Shown: positions 1 to 8,468, numbered from the stretch's first letter. The stretch is DNA of 63,335 nucleotides from Clostridium oryzae (GCF_002029235.1 NZ_MZGV01000027.1:1-63335), one strand, 5' to 3'. Notes: generated from the sequence alone by a model not told the origin. Numbers and translations: made by a program.

Positions 1-23
1 TATATAAACATTGGAGGTATGTT

Positions 24-620
24 ATGAGTAATATGTTTTTTAATATAATAAAAGGAAGACGTTCAATTTATGCTATAGGCAAAGAAAAGATAGTACACAA
101 TGATAAAATAGTAAATATAGTTAAGGAAGCACATAAATATGTTCCGGCTGCATTTAACGCCCAAACATCCAGGGCTGTGGTTCTATTTGATCAAAATCAT
201 GAGAAGTTCTGGGATATAACAAAAGAAGCTTTAAGAAAGGTAGTGCCTGAAGATTCTTTTGCGCCTACTGAGGAAAAGATAGATTCTTTTAAAGCAGGTT
301 ATGGTACTGTTTTATATTTTGAGGATTTAAATGTGGTTAAGGCACTTCAAGAAAAGTTTCCTCTATATAAGGATAACTTCCCCATATGGTCACAACAAGG
401 AGCAGGTATGGTTCAGTTTGTAATATGGACTGCACTTGAAGAAGAAGGATTGGGAGTGACATTACAGCATTATAGTGAATTAGTTGAGCAGCAGGTAAAA
501 CAACAGTGGAATGTTCCGGATAATTATAAATTTGTTGCTCAAATGCCATTCGGAAAACCACTTGCTCCAGCAGGAGATAAAGATTTTCCAGACCTAGATG
601 AACTTGTAAAATCATATTAA
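24..620 (+). CDS. Nitroreductase family protein (Frm2/HBN1-like)
   Basis: A 198-residue protein of the short nitroreductase group related to yeast Frm2/Hbn1, which are FMN enzymes that reduce nitro compounds or quinones with NAD(P)H. The N-terminal RRSIYAIG stretch is the usual FMN-phosphate-contacting start of the fold. The segment PAAFNAQTSR (about residues 41-50), the central WSQQGAGMVQF helix and the C-terminal MPFGKPL motif are typical of this subgroup. No signal peptide or membrane segment is seen. A GGAGGT ribosome site lies 5 bases before the ATG. The gene appears to be a single transcription unit, because a repeat element and a new promoter follow. The substrate cannot be told from sequence; a role in redox or fatty-acid stress is known only for eukaryotic relatives. 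Confidence 0.88.
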   Translation: MSNMFFNIIKGRRSIYAIGKEKIVHNDKIVNIVKEAHKYVPAAFNAQTSRAVVLFDQNHEKFWDITKEALRKVVPEDSFAPTEEKIDSFKAGYGTVLYFEDLNVVKALQEKFPLYKDNFPIWSQQGAGMVQFVIWTALEEEGLGVTLQHYSELVEQQVKQQWNVPDNYKFVAQMPFGKPLAPAGDKDFPDLDELVKSY

Positions 621-624
621 TAAA

Positions 625-736
625 CTAAGAATGAAGAATTGAAAATTGAAGGAAAAAATCTGTTGTACAGAATTTCAAAAAATGTACGCTTAAACGGTGA
701 CAGTTAAATTTTTACAATTATTAATTCTTCATTCAA
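625..736 (+). repeat. Palindromic intergenic repeat, copy 1 (GAATGAA type)
   Basis: A purine-rich arm (625-652) is followed by a degenerate AATCTG/CAGAATT hairpin (about 656-676), about 30 bases of core, and a pyrimidine-rich arm (708-735) largely complementary to the first. The shared blocks GAATGAAGAATT and AATTCTTCATTC are perfect inverted repeats. It begins a few bases after the nitroreductase stop codon. This is the most decayed hairpin of the family. Confidence 0.7.
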
Positions 737-782
737 TACATCTAATTTGTTTTTAGACCTTTCGAAGTAAACAAAATAGATA

Positions 783-788
783 TATAAT
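783..788 (+). promoter_or_regulatory. Candidate -10 box for the esterase gene
   Basis: A perfect TATAAT lies about 40 bases before the esterase start. The -35 position (about 760-765, TTTCGA) matches consensus poorly, so this is tentative. Confidence 0.35.
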
Positions 789-828
789 AGTAGTAAGTTA
801 ATGGGATTAGATGAAAGGGGTTTTTAAA

Positions 829-1593
829 ATGGCTTTAATTAAATGTGATTTTTTTTCTGAAGCTCTTGGAATGTCTACAAGTATGCATGTTATTTTACCT
901 CAAAATACTCAGGGACAAATTGGAATGAATGGAGCAGAAAGCAAAGATAGATATCCTGTGCTTTATCTTTTGCATGGATTGTCTGATGATGACAGTATAT
1001 GGTGCAGAAGGACTTCTATAGAAAGATACGTTTCTGAACTTGGAATTATAGTTGTTATGCCTAATGTAGGTAGAGGTTTTTATACTGATATGGAAAAGGG
1101 ATATAAGTATTTTACGTTTATATCCGAAGAACTTCCAAAGGTCGTAGCGTCTTTTTTTCATGTATCTGATAAGAGGGAGGATACATATGTAGCTGGACTA
1201 TCCATGGGAGGATACGGTGCTTACAAATTAGCCTTAACCTATCCAGAAAGATATGCAGCAGCAGCTAGTCTTTCAGGAGCTATGAATATCATGGAGACGA
1301 AGCATCTTGGAGAAGAATTTAATAACATATTCGGCGATGAAAAAAATGTTTTGGGCAGTAAAAATGATTTATATTATCTTGTACAGGAATTAGACAAAAA
1401 AAATATACAAAAACCTAGATTATTTCAATGCTGCGGTACTGAGGATTTTTTGTATCAGGACAATATTGATTTTAAAAATATGATTGAAAAGCGCAACTTT
1501 GATTACACTTATTTTGAAGAACCAGGTATACATGAATGGGGCTTTTGGGATAGGAATATTCAGAAGGTTTTAGATTGGATGCTAAAAAAATAA
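829..1593 (+). CDS. Esterase D / S-formylglutathione hydrolase-like esterase
   Basis: An alpha/beta hydrolase of the putative esterase family (esterase D, tributyrin esterase EstA), predicted cytoplasmic. The nucleophile elbow GLSMGG places the catalytic serine near residue 125. The GTEDF motif supplies the likely aspartate near residue 206, and GIHEWGFWD the histidine near residue 235, so the triad is complete. LLHGLSDD near residue 48 is the oxyanion-hole region. I chose the ATG at 829 over the in-frame ATG at 811 because GAAAGGGG (813-820) is the natural ribosome site for 829; this gives 254 residues. The gene stands alone, ending in a terminator. The natural substrate (short acyl esters, possibly acetylated sugars) is not determined. 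A run of eight T occurs near the start of the coding region. Confidence 0.88.
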   Translation: MALIKCDFFSEALGMSTSMHVILPQNTQGQIGMNGAESKDRYPVLYLLHGLSDDDSIWCRRTSIERYVSELGIIVVMPNVGRGFYTDMEKGYKYFTFISEELPKVVASFFHVSDKREDTYVAGLSMGGYGAYKLALTYPERYAAAASLSGAMNIMETKHLGEEFNNIFGDEKNVLGSKNDLYYLVQELDKKNIQKPRLFQCCGTEDFLYQDNIDFKNMIEKRNFDYTYFEEPGIHEWGFWDRNIQKVLDWMLKK

Positions 1594-1656
1594 GACAATA
1601 CATACTTTTTAATTATTTTTAATTTGTAATGGTTATAAAATTTATCTAGTGTTTAG

Positions 1657-1686
1657 AAGGAATCCAGATTGTTGGGTTCCTTTTAT
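1657..1686 (+). terminator. Terminator after the esterase gene
   Basis: The arms AAGGAATCC and GGGTTCCTTTT form a hairpin with an 8-base loop, followed by a T-rich tract. Confidence 0.7.
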
Positions 1687-1695
1687 CTTTGTAAG

Positions 1696-1717
1696 ATAAC
1701 TGTAAGATTACAGTTAT
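1696..1717 (+). promoter_or_regulatory. 22-bp perfect palindrome (likely operator)
   Basis: ATAACTGTAA and TTACAGTTAT flank a 2-base centre as a perfect inverted repeat. Its last base coincides with the first base of the -35 box of the ABC/two-component operon. That position suits either a repressor site or an activator site for the operon's own response regulator. Which protein binds is unknown. Confidence 0.6.
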
Positions 1718-1745
1718 TGAGATAGTGAACTATTGAAAATATAAT
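1717..1745 (+). promoter_or_regulatory. Sigma-A promoter of the ABC transporter/two-component operon
   Basis: TTGAGA (1717-1722), a 17-base spacer and TATAAT (1740-1745), about 40 bases upstream of the TTG start of the ATPase gene. Confidence 0.75.
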
Positions 1746-1785
1746 AGGGTATGTATTTAGATTCAGTATAAAGGGGTGTATATAA

Positions 1786-2463
1786 TTGGAAATATTAAAA
1801 GTTGAGAATTTATCTAAGATATACGGAAAGGAGGAAAGCAGGGTCGAAGCATTAAAAAATGTTTCGCTGTCGGTTGAAAGAGGTGAATTTACTGCCATAA
1901 TAGGAGCATCTGGTTCAGGTAAAAGTACACTGCTTCATATGTTAGGCGGATTGGATAGACCTACTTCAGGTAAAGTATATATAGATGGAGAGGATATTTA
2001 TAGATTAAACGAAGAGAAATTATCAATTTTCAGAAGGCGAAAGATTGGATTCATATTTCAGTTCTTTAATTTAATTCCCGTATTAGATGTAGAAGAAAAT
2101 ATTTCCCTTCCGGCACTTTTAGATAGAGAAAGAATAGATCAGAGTTACCTAGAAGAAATAATTGAAATACTGGGCTTAAAAGAGAGAATAAACCATCTTC
2201 CTTCAGAGCTGTCTGGAGGACAACAGCAGAGAGTATCTATTGGAAGAGCGTTAATTAATAAACCTTCAGTGATTCTTGCAGATGAACCTACTGGAAATCT
2301 GGATAGTAAGAATAGTAAAGAAGTTATTGAACTTTTAAAACTTTCAGCAAAAAAATATGATCAGACACTTATTATAATAACTCACGATATAAGTATAGCA
2401 GAACAGGCTGAACGAGTTATTACTATTTCAGACGGTGAAATAAAATCGGATGAAAGGAGGTAA
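1786..2463 (+). CDS. ABC transporter ATP-binding protein (MacB/BceA-type)
   Basis: A 225-residue ABC ATPase that powers the adjacent FtsX-type permease. Visible motifs are Walker A GASGSGKST (about residues 40-48), the Q-loop in FIFQFFNLIP, the signature LSGGQQQR, Walker B VILADEPTGNLDS and the H-loop TITHD-type IITHD. The DEPTGNLD form is characteristic of the LolD/MacB/BceA subfamily, which handles antimicrobial peptides, lipoproteins or cell-wall stress rather than nutrient import. Translation starts at TTG, with AAGGGGTG at 1771-1778 as the ribosome site. It is the first gene of a tight four-gene operon, with the permease starting 5 bases later. The substrate is unknown. Confidence 0.93.
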   Translation: MEILKVENLSKIYGKEESRVEALKNVSLSVERGEFTAIIGASGSGKSTLLHMLGGLDRPTSGKVYIDGEDIYRLNEEKLSIFRRRKIGFIFQFFNLIPVLDVEENISLPALLDRERIDQSYLEEIIEILGLKERINHLPSELSGGQQQRVSIGRALINKPSVILADEPTGNLDSKNSKEVIELLKLSAKKYDQTLIIITHDISIAEQAERVITISDGEIKSDERR

Positions 2464-2468
2464 ATGCA

Positions 2469-5015
2469 GTGCTTAAAGATTATAAACAAATAACAGACAA
2501 GTATTTAATGCATAACAGAAAGAGAACAGTATTTACAATATTAGGAGTCATATTGTCTGTTGCGCTGATAACCGCAGTTGGACTTTTTATGAGGAGTCTT
2601 CAACAGACTTATATTGATCAAGCTATAAAAGGGTATGGTTCTGCTCATGTTATAGTGCGGCAGGCTGACACAAATATGTACAATAAACTCAAAGGAAATG
2701 CAAAGGTTGAAAGTATAGGAGTAGTACAACAGAAAGGCGTCTACAAATTAAATAGAGAGAAAAGTATAGCGGTAAATAAATACAACTCAGTTTCACTAAA
2801 AGTATTACCTGATAGTTACAGAGCTATAAAGGGAAGACTTCCCGATAAAGCTGGGGAGATTGCTGTTGAAAAATGGAGTCTTAACTATTTTAATGGTACA
2901 CCGCGAATAGGAAAAATGATAAGTTTAAAGGATTCAAATGGAAGTGCAAAAAAATATAAATTGACGGGGATTCTTCCTGATACAGGATATAGTCAGTATA
3001 TGGGACAAGCATCGGGAATGATTTATGGAAATAAATTTGAGGCTGAAAAAGCCGATTTATATATATCTATATATAAGAAGGCGGGTATAGGTGCTACGGC
3101 TAGGAAAATAGCAAAACAATATAAAAATGCTTCCATAAATAGTGATCTACTAAACTACATGGGTCAGGGAACGCAATCAACAAATAAGAATCTCTATGCA
3201 ATCGCCGCAATAATAATTGCTGTAATAGTTATTGCGACATCAGCTGTAATTTACAATTCATTCCAAATAAGCGTAATGGAGCGAATAAAGCAGTTTGGTC
3301 TAATAAGAACAGTTGGTGCAACCCCTAAGCAGATAAGAAAGATAGTATTAAGAGAAGCTGCTATCATAAGTTTAATCGGAATTCCGCTTGGAATTGTTTC
3401 GGGGATAACAGCATTACTTATTGTAGCAAAGATATTTAGTATAATGTCAAATGCAGCCTTCGGAAGTATGCATATAGTAATAGATTATTATACGCTAATT
3501 ATAAGTGCATTAGTCGGAGTATTTTCGATATATGCATCTGCTATGCTGCCAGCAAGTTTTGCCGGAAAGATTTCTCCGCTGCAGGCTGTCAGCAGCAGAA
3601 CATCTATAGTTAAGGAAAAGATAGGTAAAAAAAGGGGTAAAATTGCAAAGAAATTTTTAAATATAGAAAGCTTGATGGCTTTTAAAAACATAAAAAGGAA
3701 TAGAAAGAGATTCAGAGTAACTGTATTTTCTGTAGTGTTAAGTATAACTCTCTTTATTTTCTTCTTTAGTTTCATAAACATGCTGGGTAATTTTTCAAAT
3801 GGGAACTCAGAAAGCATCAAAATGCACTTTGAAATACGGAGTGTAGCAAGTAAGGATGGTACAAATACCATTAATGAAAATGTCATTAGAAAGATAGAGG
3901 ATAATAGATATGTTAAAGATGTATTTAGGGCTTATGGAACTTATGCCTCAAAAGTATTGATTGATAAAGATAAGAGAAATAGTTTTATTGTAAGTAAAGA
4001 GCAAAAGTTTTATGATAACTTAAGCTATGCTGGAAGAGATATGTCAAGCTTACATGCACTGTTTGATATCTATGACAGTCATAAGCTAAGTTCAATTAAA
4101 CAGTATGTAACTTCAGGAAACATAGACGAGGACAAAATGCAACTAGAGAATGGAGTAGTAATAGTAAAGAATACTACCTTTATAGTAAATAAAAAGTATT
4201 ATCATGGAAATGCAACTCAACTTAAAAAAGGTGACAGTTTTTATGTAGACAAAGAGGCTCTTTCTAAGGGAAGGGTTGAAATGCCAATAATTACAGATAA
4301 AGATTATGTTAATAGCAACTATGAGAAAAAGAACATGGTTAAACTTAAAGTTGCTGGAATTGTAGAGGACTGTCCCTATGAATTCTCCAGTAGCAGACAA
4401 GACAATCTTTATGTTATAATACCTAAGAGTGTAATGCAAAAAGCTATAAACAAAAGAATAGATAATTTAGATGTTAAAATGCTGGATATAAGACTTAAAG
4501 ATAAAAAGTATATAGATAAATTTAATAGTTTTGCAACAAAAATATGTGATAAGAATGGGTTGCAACTAATAGACATATCTACAGTAGCTGAGACACAGTA
4601 TAACAGTTTTCTTCAGTTACAGGTTCTCGTATATGGTTTTATCGTAGTAATATCGTTGATTGGTGTAGTCAATATAGTAAATACGATAACCACGAATTTA
4701 ATTCTAAGGAGGAAAGAAATAGCTACATTAAATTCTATTGGTATGACTTATAAAAATGTAAGCTTTATGATATTAATTGAGGGCATGCTTTATGGTGTGT
4801 ATGGAAGCTTTTATGGTTGCATAGCAGGTACCGGCTTTTCATATCTTTTATATAGAGCTATGAACAATTTGATGAGCTTTAAATGGACTGTCCCTTGGAA
4901 TGCGCTTATCATTTCTGTAATAGCTGCAGTTGTGGTAGGAGTTGTATCTGTTATTAAACCGCTTAATAGAATAAAAAAGGAAAATGTTATTGAAGTTATC
5001 AGAGAAGAAGCTTAA
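2469..5015 (+). CDS. ABC transporter permease, FtsX family with two FtsX domains
   Basis: An 848-residue permease. A membrane helix at about 20-43 is followed by a large extracellular region (about 45-235). Three helices (about 243-370) form the first FtsX domain, ending in a cytoplasmic link. A further helix (about 418-440), a second extracellular region and three C-terminal helices (about 725-840) form the second. The cytoplasmic RRKEIATLNSIGMT and MERIKQFGLIRTVGAT segments are the coupling helices typical of the family. Start is GTG, preceded by AAAGGAGG. Neighbours suggest a sensing/detoxification module against a cell-envelope agent. It differs from classical BceB, which has one very large extracellular loop; here there are two of similar size. 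Confidence 0.88.
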   Translation: MLKDYKQITDKYLMHNRKRTVFTILGVILSVALITAVGLFMRSLQQTYIDQAIKGYGSAHVIVRQADTNMYNKLKGNAKVESIGVVQQKGVYKLNREKSIAVNKYNSVSLKVLPDSYRAIKGRLPDKAGEIAVEKWSLNYFNGTPRIGKMISLKDSNGSAKKYKLTGILPDTGYSQYMGQASGMIYGNKFEAEKADLYISIYKKAGIGATARKIAKQYKNASINSDLLNYMGQGTQSTNKNLYAIAAIIIAVIVIATSAVIYNSFQISVMERIKQFGLIRTVGATPKQIRKIVLREAAIISLIGIPLGIVSGITALLIVAKIFSIMSNAAFGSMHIVIDYYTLIISALVGVFSIYASAMLPASFAGKISPLQAVSSRTSIVKEKIGKKRGKIAKKFLNIESLMAFKNIKRNRKRFRVTVFSVVLSITLFIFFFSFINMLGNFSNGNSESIKMHFEIRSVASKDGTNTINENVIRKIEDNRYVKDVFRAYGTYASKVLIDKDKRNSFIVSKEQKFYDNLSYAGRDMSSLHALFDIYDSHKLSSIKQYVTSGNIDEDKMQLENGVVIVKNTTFIVNKKYYHGNATQLKKGDSFYVDKEALSKGRVEMPIITDKDYVNSNYEKKNMVKLKVAGIVEDCPYEFSSSRQDNLYVIIPKSVMQKAINKRIDNLDVKMLDIRLKDKKYIDKFNSFATKICDKNGLQLIDISTVAETQYNSFLQLQVLVYGFIVVISLIGVVNIVNTITTNLILRRKEIATLNSIGMTYKNVSFMILIEGMLYGVYGSFYGCIAGTGFSYLLYRAMNNLMSFKWTVPWNALIISVIAAVVVGVVSVIKPLNRIKKENVIEVIREEA

Positions 5016-5037
5016 GGAAATTGCAAAGGAGATTTTT

Positions 5038-5736
5038 ATGGGAAGGATATTGCTTTTGGAAGATGATGAGGCACTGGCACTTGGAATTGAATATACACTT
5101 TCTGATGAAGGGTATGAAGTAACGAGATGCTCATCAGTAAAATCTGCTAAGGAAACTTTTGATGAAACAAAATTTGATATAGCACTGTTGGATGTTATGC
5201 TTCCAGATGGAAACGGATATGATGTATGTAAATATATACGGACCACAAGCAAACTTCCTGTGATATTCCTTACAGCGTGTGATGAGGAAGTAAATGTGGT
5301 ATTAGGACTTGAGATCGGCGGGGATGATTACATCACAAAACCTTTTAGAGTGAAAGAACTGATATCGCGAATAAAAGCTGTGCTAAGAAGAACAGAAAAA
5401 ACAGCTTATAAAAAAGTGTCTTATAGATCTAAGGATATATTGTTTGATATGGATTCTATGAAAGTATATCTAAAACAGGAGGAAGTTGAACTTTCAGCTC
5501 AGGAATACAAATTGCTTCAAATTTTTATGGCTAATCCTAAAAAAGTAATGTCCAGAGAGGAGATTTTGACAAAACTTAGTGATGGTGCTGCGTATTTTGA
5601 TACCAACACCCTCTCTGTTTACATAAAGAGGATTAGAGAAAAAATAGAAGTGGATTCTTCACAGCCTCAGTATATAAAAACTTTAAGAGGGATTGGGTAT
5701 GAATGGGTTGTAGAGGTGGAGGCGGTAAAAGAATGA
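5038..5736 (+). CDS. OmpR-family response regulator
   Basis: A 232-residue regulator. The receiver domain (about 1-115) has the acidic pair in LLLEDDEAL, the phospho-accepting aspartate in IALLDVMLPDG (about residue 51), the threonine in FLTAC and the lysine in YITKPF. A winged-helix DNA-binding domain (about 130-228) ends in TLRGIGYEW. I prefer the ATG at 5038, preceded by AAAGGAG, over an in-frame ATG at 4984 that lies inside the permease gene. Its stop overlaps the kinase start as ATGA. It is likely to control the promoter ahead of this operon, where a perfect palindrome touches the -35 box; that link is inference. Confidence 0.93.
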   Translation: MGRILLLEDDEALALGIEYTLSDEGYEVTRCSSVKSAKETFDETKFDIALLDVMLPDGNGYDVCKYIRTTSKLPVIFLTACDEEVNVVLGLEIGGDDYITKPFRVKELISRIKAVLRRTEKTAYKKVSYRSKDILFDMDSMKVYLKQEEVELSAQEYKLLQIFMANPKKVMSREEILTKLSDGAAYFDTNTLSVYIKRIREKIEVDSSQPQYIKTLRGIGYEWVVEVEAVKE

Positions 5737-6977
5737 CAAGATATTTTTTAAATCCAGAATTGAAAAGAAGCTCATTGATTATTGCAGCTAGTATGCTCAT
5801 ATTTACAGCTGCAATTTTTGTGCTCTTAAGTATAAGTTATGACAATATAAAGGATAGCTATATAAGAAATAATATGGCACTAGTGGGAGGAATAGTTGAC
5901 AAGCATCCTGAACTTAAAGACGAAATCATACCTCTGATTACCCAAAAGCAGACATCTTCAAATATAGCTAAAGGAAAAAGAATTCTTAAGGATTTTGATT
6001 ATGACCAAAGCTTAAATATAAGTCTTATACAGGGAATAAATAGTGATTATAATTTTATTAGAATAAGCTGTATTATCATTCTGTTGACATTAGGAATAGT
6101 TATAGTTATATTTAACTATATAAATCATGTAAACATGTATAAAAAAATAAGAAAGCTTATAGTTGCTTCAGAAAACATAGCAAATTTCAATTATAAAATT
6201 GATATTTATGAGGAGAAAGAAGAAGGACTTTTTTCGAGACTGGCAGTTTCTTTCAGTAATATGAGACAGATAGTAAAAAATAATTATGAGCAGGTAAACA
6301 AAGAAAAGAATTTCTTGGTTAATATTCTTTCTGATATATCTCATCAACTAAAAACCCCTATTTCATCGCTGATAATTTATAATGATATATTGTTGAATAG
6401 AAAAGTAAGTGAGGCCGATAGAGTAAAATTCTTGGAAAACAGTGGAAATCAGCTTAACAGGATTGAATGGTTAGTTAAAAGTCTGCTTCAGCTTGCAAAA
6501 TTGGATGCTGGGGTAATAAAATTTCAAAGAATAAATAGCGATTTAACTGAAACAGTACAAGCTGCGGTGGCATCACTGGGAGCTAGGGCAGAGGAGGCTA
6601 AAGTTAATTTGGTATTTAATGGAATTGGTAAGCCAATTATGATGAAGCATGATACTAATTGGATGTGTGAAGCATTGATTAACATTATAAAGAACGCTAT
6701 AGAACATACATCAGCTTTTGGAAGAGTTACTGTAATTTTGGAAAAAACTCATGTATGTGCAAGAATTATCATAGAAGATAACGGAGAAGGTATTGAAAAG
6801 GAGGAACTTCCGCATATATTCCAAAGGTTCTATAAAGGCAAGGAAAATAAAAATTCCGAATCAGTTGGTATAGGACTTGCTCTTGCAAAATCTATTGTAG
6901 AAAGCCATGAAGGGATTGTAAGCGTTGAAAGCTGTAAAGGTCAGGGCACTAAGTTTAGTGTTGTTTTTTTAGGATAA
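5733..6977 (+). CDS. Sensor histidine kinase of the ABC/TCS operon
   Basis: A 414-residue membrane kinase. The first helix (about 13-33), an extracellular segment of about 75 residues and a second helix (about 105-128) are followed by a HAMP-like linker. The phospho-acceptor histidine lies in SDISHQLKTP. The ATPase domain shows the N box NIIKNAIEH, G1 DNGEGI, the F-box region FQRFYKG and G2 GIGLALAKS. The short extracellular loop is longer than in BceS-type intramembrane kinases, so it could sense a ligand directly or through the transporter. The start at 5733 overlaps the regulator stop. It is the last gene of the operon; no terminator is seen apart from the structured repeat that follows. 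Confidence 0.92.
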   Translation: MTRYFLNPELKRSSLIIAASMLIFTAAIFVLLSISYDNIKDSYIRNNMALVGGIVDKHPELKDEIIPLITQKQTSSNIAKGKRILKDFDYDQSLNISLIQGINSDYNFIRISCIIILLTLGIVIVIFNYINHVNMYKKIRKLIVASENIANFNYKIDIYEEKEEGLFSRLAVSFSNMRQIVKNNYEQVNKEKNFLVNILSDISHQLKTPISSLIIYNDILLNRKVSEADRVKFLENSGNQLNRIEWLVKSLLQLAKLDAGVIKFQRINSDLTETVQAAVASLGARAEEAKVNLVFNGIGKPIMMKHDTNWMCEALINIIKNAIEHTSAFGRVTVILEKTHVCARIIIEDNGEGIEKEELPHIFQRFYKGKENKNSESVGIGLALAKSIVESHEGIVSVESCKGQGTKFSVVFLG

Positions 6978-7184
6978 AGTAAAAAAGAGAAAAGAGTTAA
7001 GAGTAAAGAGAAAAGTGAAGGATGTAATTCAGCTTGCAGCTGAATTACAGAAAATTATACTTTGAAACTGAATATTGGGTGAAACTTCTAACAGAAACAG
7101 GTTACATAAAACAAAATTCTAGAAATTCTGCACAGCAGAATTTCTTCCTTCACTTTACTCTTTTCTCTCTGCTCTTTACTCTTT
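6977..7184. repeat. Palindromic intergenic repeat, copy 2 (complete element, two hairpins)
   Basis: The clearest complete copy. A purine arm of 7-bp-like units (6980-7020) is followed by a perfect hairpin with GTAATTCAGCT/AGCTGAATTAC arms (7024-7048), a 73-base core, a second perfect hairpin with GAAATTCTGC/GCAGAATTTC arms (7122-7144), and a pyrimidine arm (7145-7183) complementary to the first arm. The whole can fold as one long stem carrying two side hairpins. It fills the space between the kinase gene and the convergent thiamine genes, where it could also act as a two-way terminator. Confidence 0.85.
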
Positions 7185-7487
7185 ATTGGTTCTTTTTCCA
7201 ATGTGATTCTTAAGTTTCTCATCAATTGAAAGTCCGTCTATCTTTTCGTCAATTCTTATTACTGTAATAACTCTTGTACAGCCAGAATTGAAAGGCATTT
7301 TATGAATCTTTTTCAGCAGGTCAAATACATCATCGTATTCGCCTTCTATTGTAGTGCTCATTGCACCTACTTCGTATTTAAGACCGCTTTTTCTAATATA
7401 GTCAATAACCTCGTCAACATATCCGTAAAGCTGTTCCTCACTTTCAGCGGGAAGCAGCGGCATTACTGCTACATCTGCTATTACCAT
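7176..7487 (-). CDS. Thiamine-binding protein (MTH1187/DUF77 family)
   Basis: A 103-residue cytoplasmic protein of the DUF77 (MTH1187/YkoF-related) family, whose members bind thiamine or a hydroxymethylpyrimidine-type ligand in a ferredoxin-like fold. The family pattern is clear: N-terminal VIADVAVMPL, the GLKYEVGAMSTTIEGEYD block and C-terminal TRVITVIRID. The start codon overlaps the stop of the thiT gene as TAATG, so translation is coupled. The shared TPP riboswitch supports a thiamine role. The last codons lie within the outer arm of the adjacent repeat, so the ASN/Lys-rich tail may have been shaped by that insertion. The exact biochemical role, carrier or sensor, is not known. Confidence 0.85.
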   Translation of the reverse strand: MVIADVAVMPLLPAESEEQLYGYVDEVIDYIRKSGLKYEVGAMSTTIEGEYDDVFDLLKKIHKMPFNSGCTRVITVIRIDEKIDGLSIDEKLKNHIGKRTNKE

Positions 7488-8119
7488 TATTCATCACCTC
7501 TTAATGGGCGTCTTCCTTTTGTTACGATGGAATAGAGCCTGTCTACTGGTAATAAACCGATAATTATTACGCAGATAAGTCCTTCAATTGCGATAAATAC
7601 ACCATTCACCATTAATGAATATAACCAAGGATTCATATCACCTGCATAGCTAGCAAAGAAAACTATACCGGATATAAAGTGACACAAAAATCTGCCGAAA
7701 ATAGCAACAATAGCACCTAAAACTTTATTATTTCTAAAATATCCTATAATTCCAAGTGCCATAAATGGAAGCGGATAATCAAAAAGAACTTGAACAGGAT
7801 GCAGAATATAAGGATCCATTATTAATGTTATCATTCCATAAAGAAATCCAGTAAGGTAACCAACTTCTGCTCCATAGAAAAGAGCTATAAGGAGTATAGG
7901 TACCATGCTTCCGATTGTAATGCTGCCGCCTTGAGGCAAGTGGTAAATTCTAAAGATTTTAAGTACAGTTGCTAATGCTAAAGCTATACCTATTTGGGTG
8001 ATCATTTGAGTACTAAGCTTTACTTTTCTTACTTTTATTGCTGCACCAATAAGCAATAAAATAGCTAGCAGTGTAAATAATGATGTTGGATGTGCAAAGA
8101 TTTCGTTTAAATTTTTCAT
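7487..8119 (-). CDS. thiT: Thiamine transporter ThiT (ECF S-component)
   Basis: A 210-residue integral membrane protein with six hydrophobic helices, the substrate-binding S-component of an energy-coupling-factor transporter for thiamine. The segment LPQGGSITIGSMVPILLIALFYG is the ThiT signature, and the MDPYILHPVQVLFDYPLPF block supplies aromatic and acidic residues of the thiamine pocket. I chose the ATG at 8119 with AGGAGG just upstream, not the in-frame codon at 8152. No ECF ATPases or EcfT lie here, so a shared module elsewhere must serve it. Control is by the TPP riboswitch and terminator in the leader, so expression should fall when thiamine pyrophosphate is plentiful. Confidence 0.93.
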   Translation of the reverse strand: MKNLNEIFAHPTSLFTLLAILLLIGAAIKVRKVKLSTQMITQIGIALALATVLKIFRIYHLPQGGSITIGSMVPILLIALFYGAEVGYLTGFLYGMITLIMDPYILHPVQVLFDYPLPFMALGIIGYFRNNKVLGAIVAIFGRFLCHFISGIVFFASYAGDMNPWLYSLMVNGVFIAIEGLICVIIIGLLPVDRLYSIVTKGRRPLRGDE

Positions 8120-8159
8120 TAAGATACCTCCAATTTGTGCTTGAGATACCAAAGAAAGC

Positions 8160-8196
8160 GAAAAATAAAAAAACCGCTTTCCTAGGAATGCGGTTA
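8160..8196 (-). terminator. Riboswitch-controlled intrinsic terminator
   Basis: Read on the minus strand, AACCGC and GCGGTT arms around an ATTCCTAGGAAA middle are followed by a run of seven T. It lies between the TPP aptamer and thiT, so it is the expected expression platform for premature termination. Confidence 0.85.
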
Positions 8197-8228
8197 AATA
8201 ATCAAAATGATAAGACCAATGATTAAAT

Positions 8229-8318
8229 CGCTTCCCTACGCTGGTATTATCCAGATCAGGTAAAAGGGTTTAGGAATGAAATTCCACGTCTCAGCCCGAG
8301 GGCACCCCTAGCACTTCT
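8229..8318 (-). promoter_or_regulatory. TPP (thiamine pyrophosphate) riboswitch aptamer
   Basis: The minus strand carries the conserved THI-box blocks in order: GGGGTGCC, GGGCTGAGA, an optional P3 arm, ACCCTTTTACCTGATCTGG and TAATACCAGCGTAGGGAAGC. These are the pyrimidine- and pyrophosphate-sensing elements of the TPP class. It precedes thiT and the DUF77 gene and is followed by an intrinsic terminator. Confidence 0.97.
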
Positions 8319-8336
8319 ATTAATTTTTACGGGTTC

Positions 8337-8365
8337 ATTATACTACACAAATATATTTTTGTATA
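8337..8365 (-). promoter_or_regulatory. Promoter of the thiT operon
   Basis: On the minus strand TATACA (8365-8360), a 17-base spacer and a perfect TATAAT (8342-8337). Transcription would begin just ahead of the aptamer. Confidence 0.55.
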
Positions 8366-8439
8366 CTGTTTGAAATGAATTATTATTATAGAATAAATTA
8401 GATATAGAAGAAAATTATAATAGAATTTTACTCAAAAAA

Positions 8440-8468
8440 TTGTAGAATTTTACACAATATGATATTAT
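8440..8468 (+). promoter_or_regulatory. Sigma-A-like promoter of the chemoreceptor gene
   Basis: TTGTAG (8440-8445), a 17-base spacer and TATTAT (8463-8468), 36 bases before the ATG. No sigma-D box is seen here, unlike the flagellar operons. Confidence 0.5.

Noticed and set aside
3488..3886. Long minus-strand reading frames opposite the ABC permease, MCP, parC and other genes
   Set aside because: They are mirror frames of well-supported coding genes, with no ribosome sites or recognisable products.
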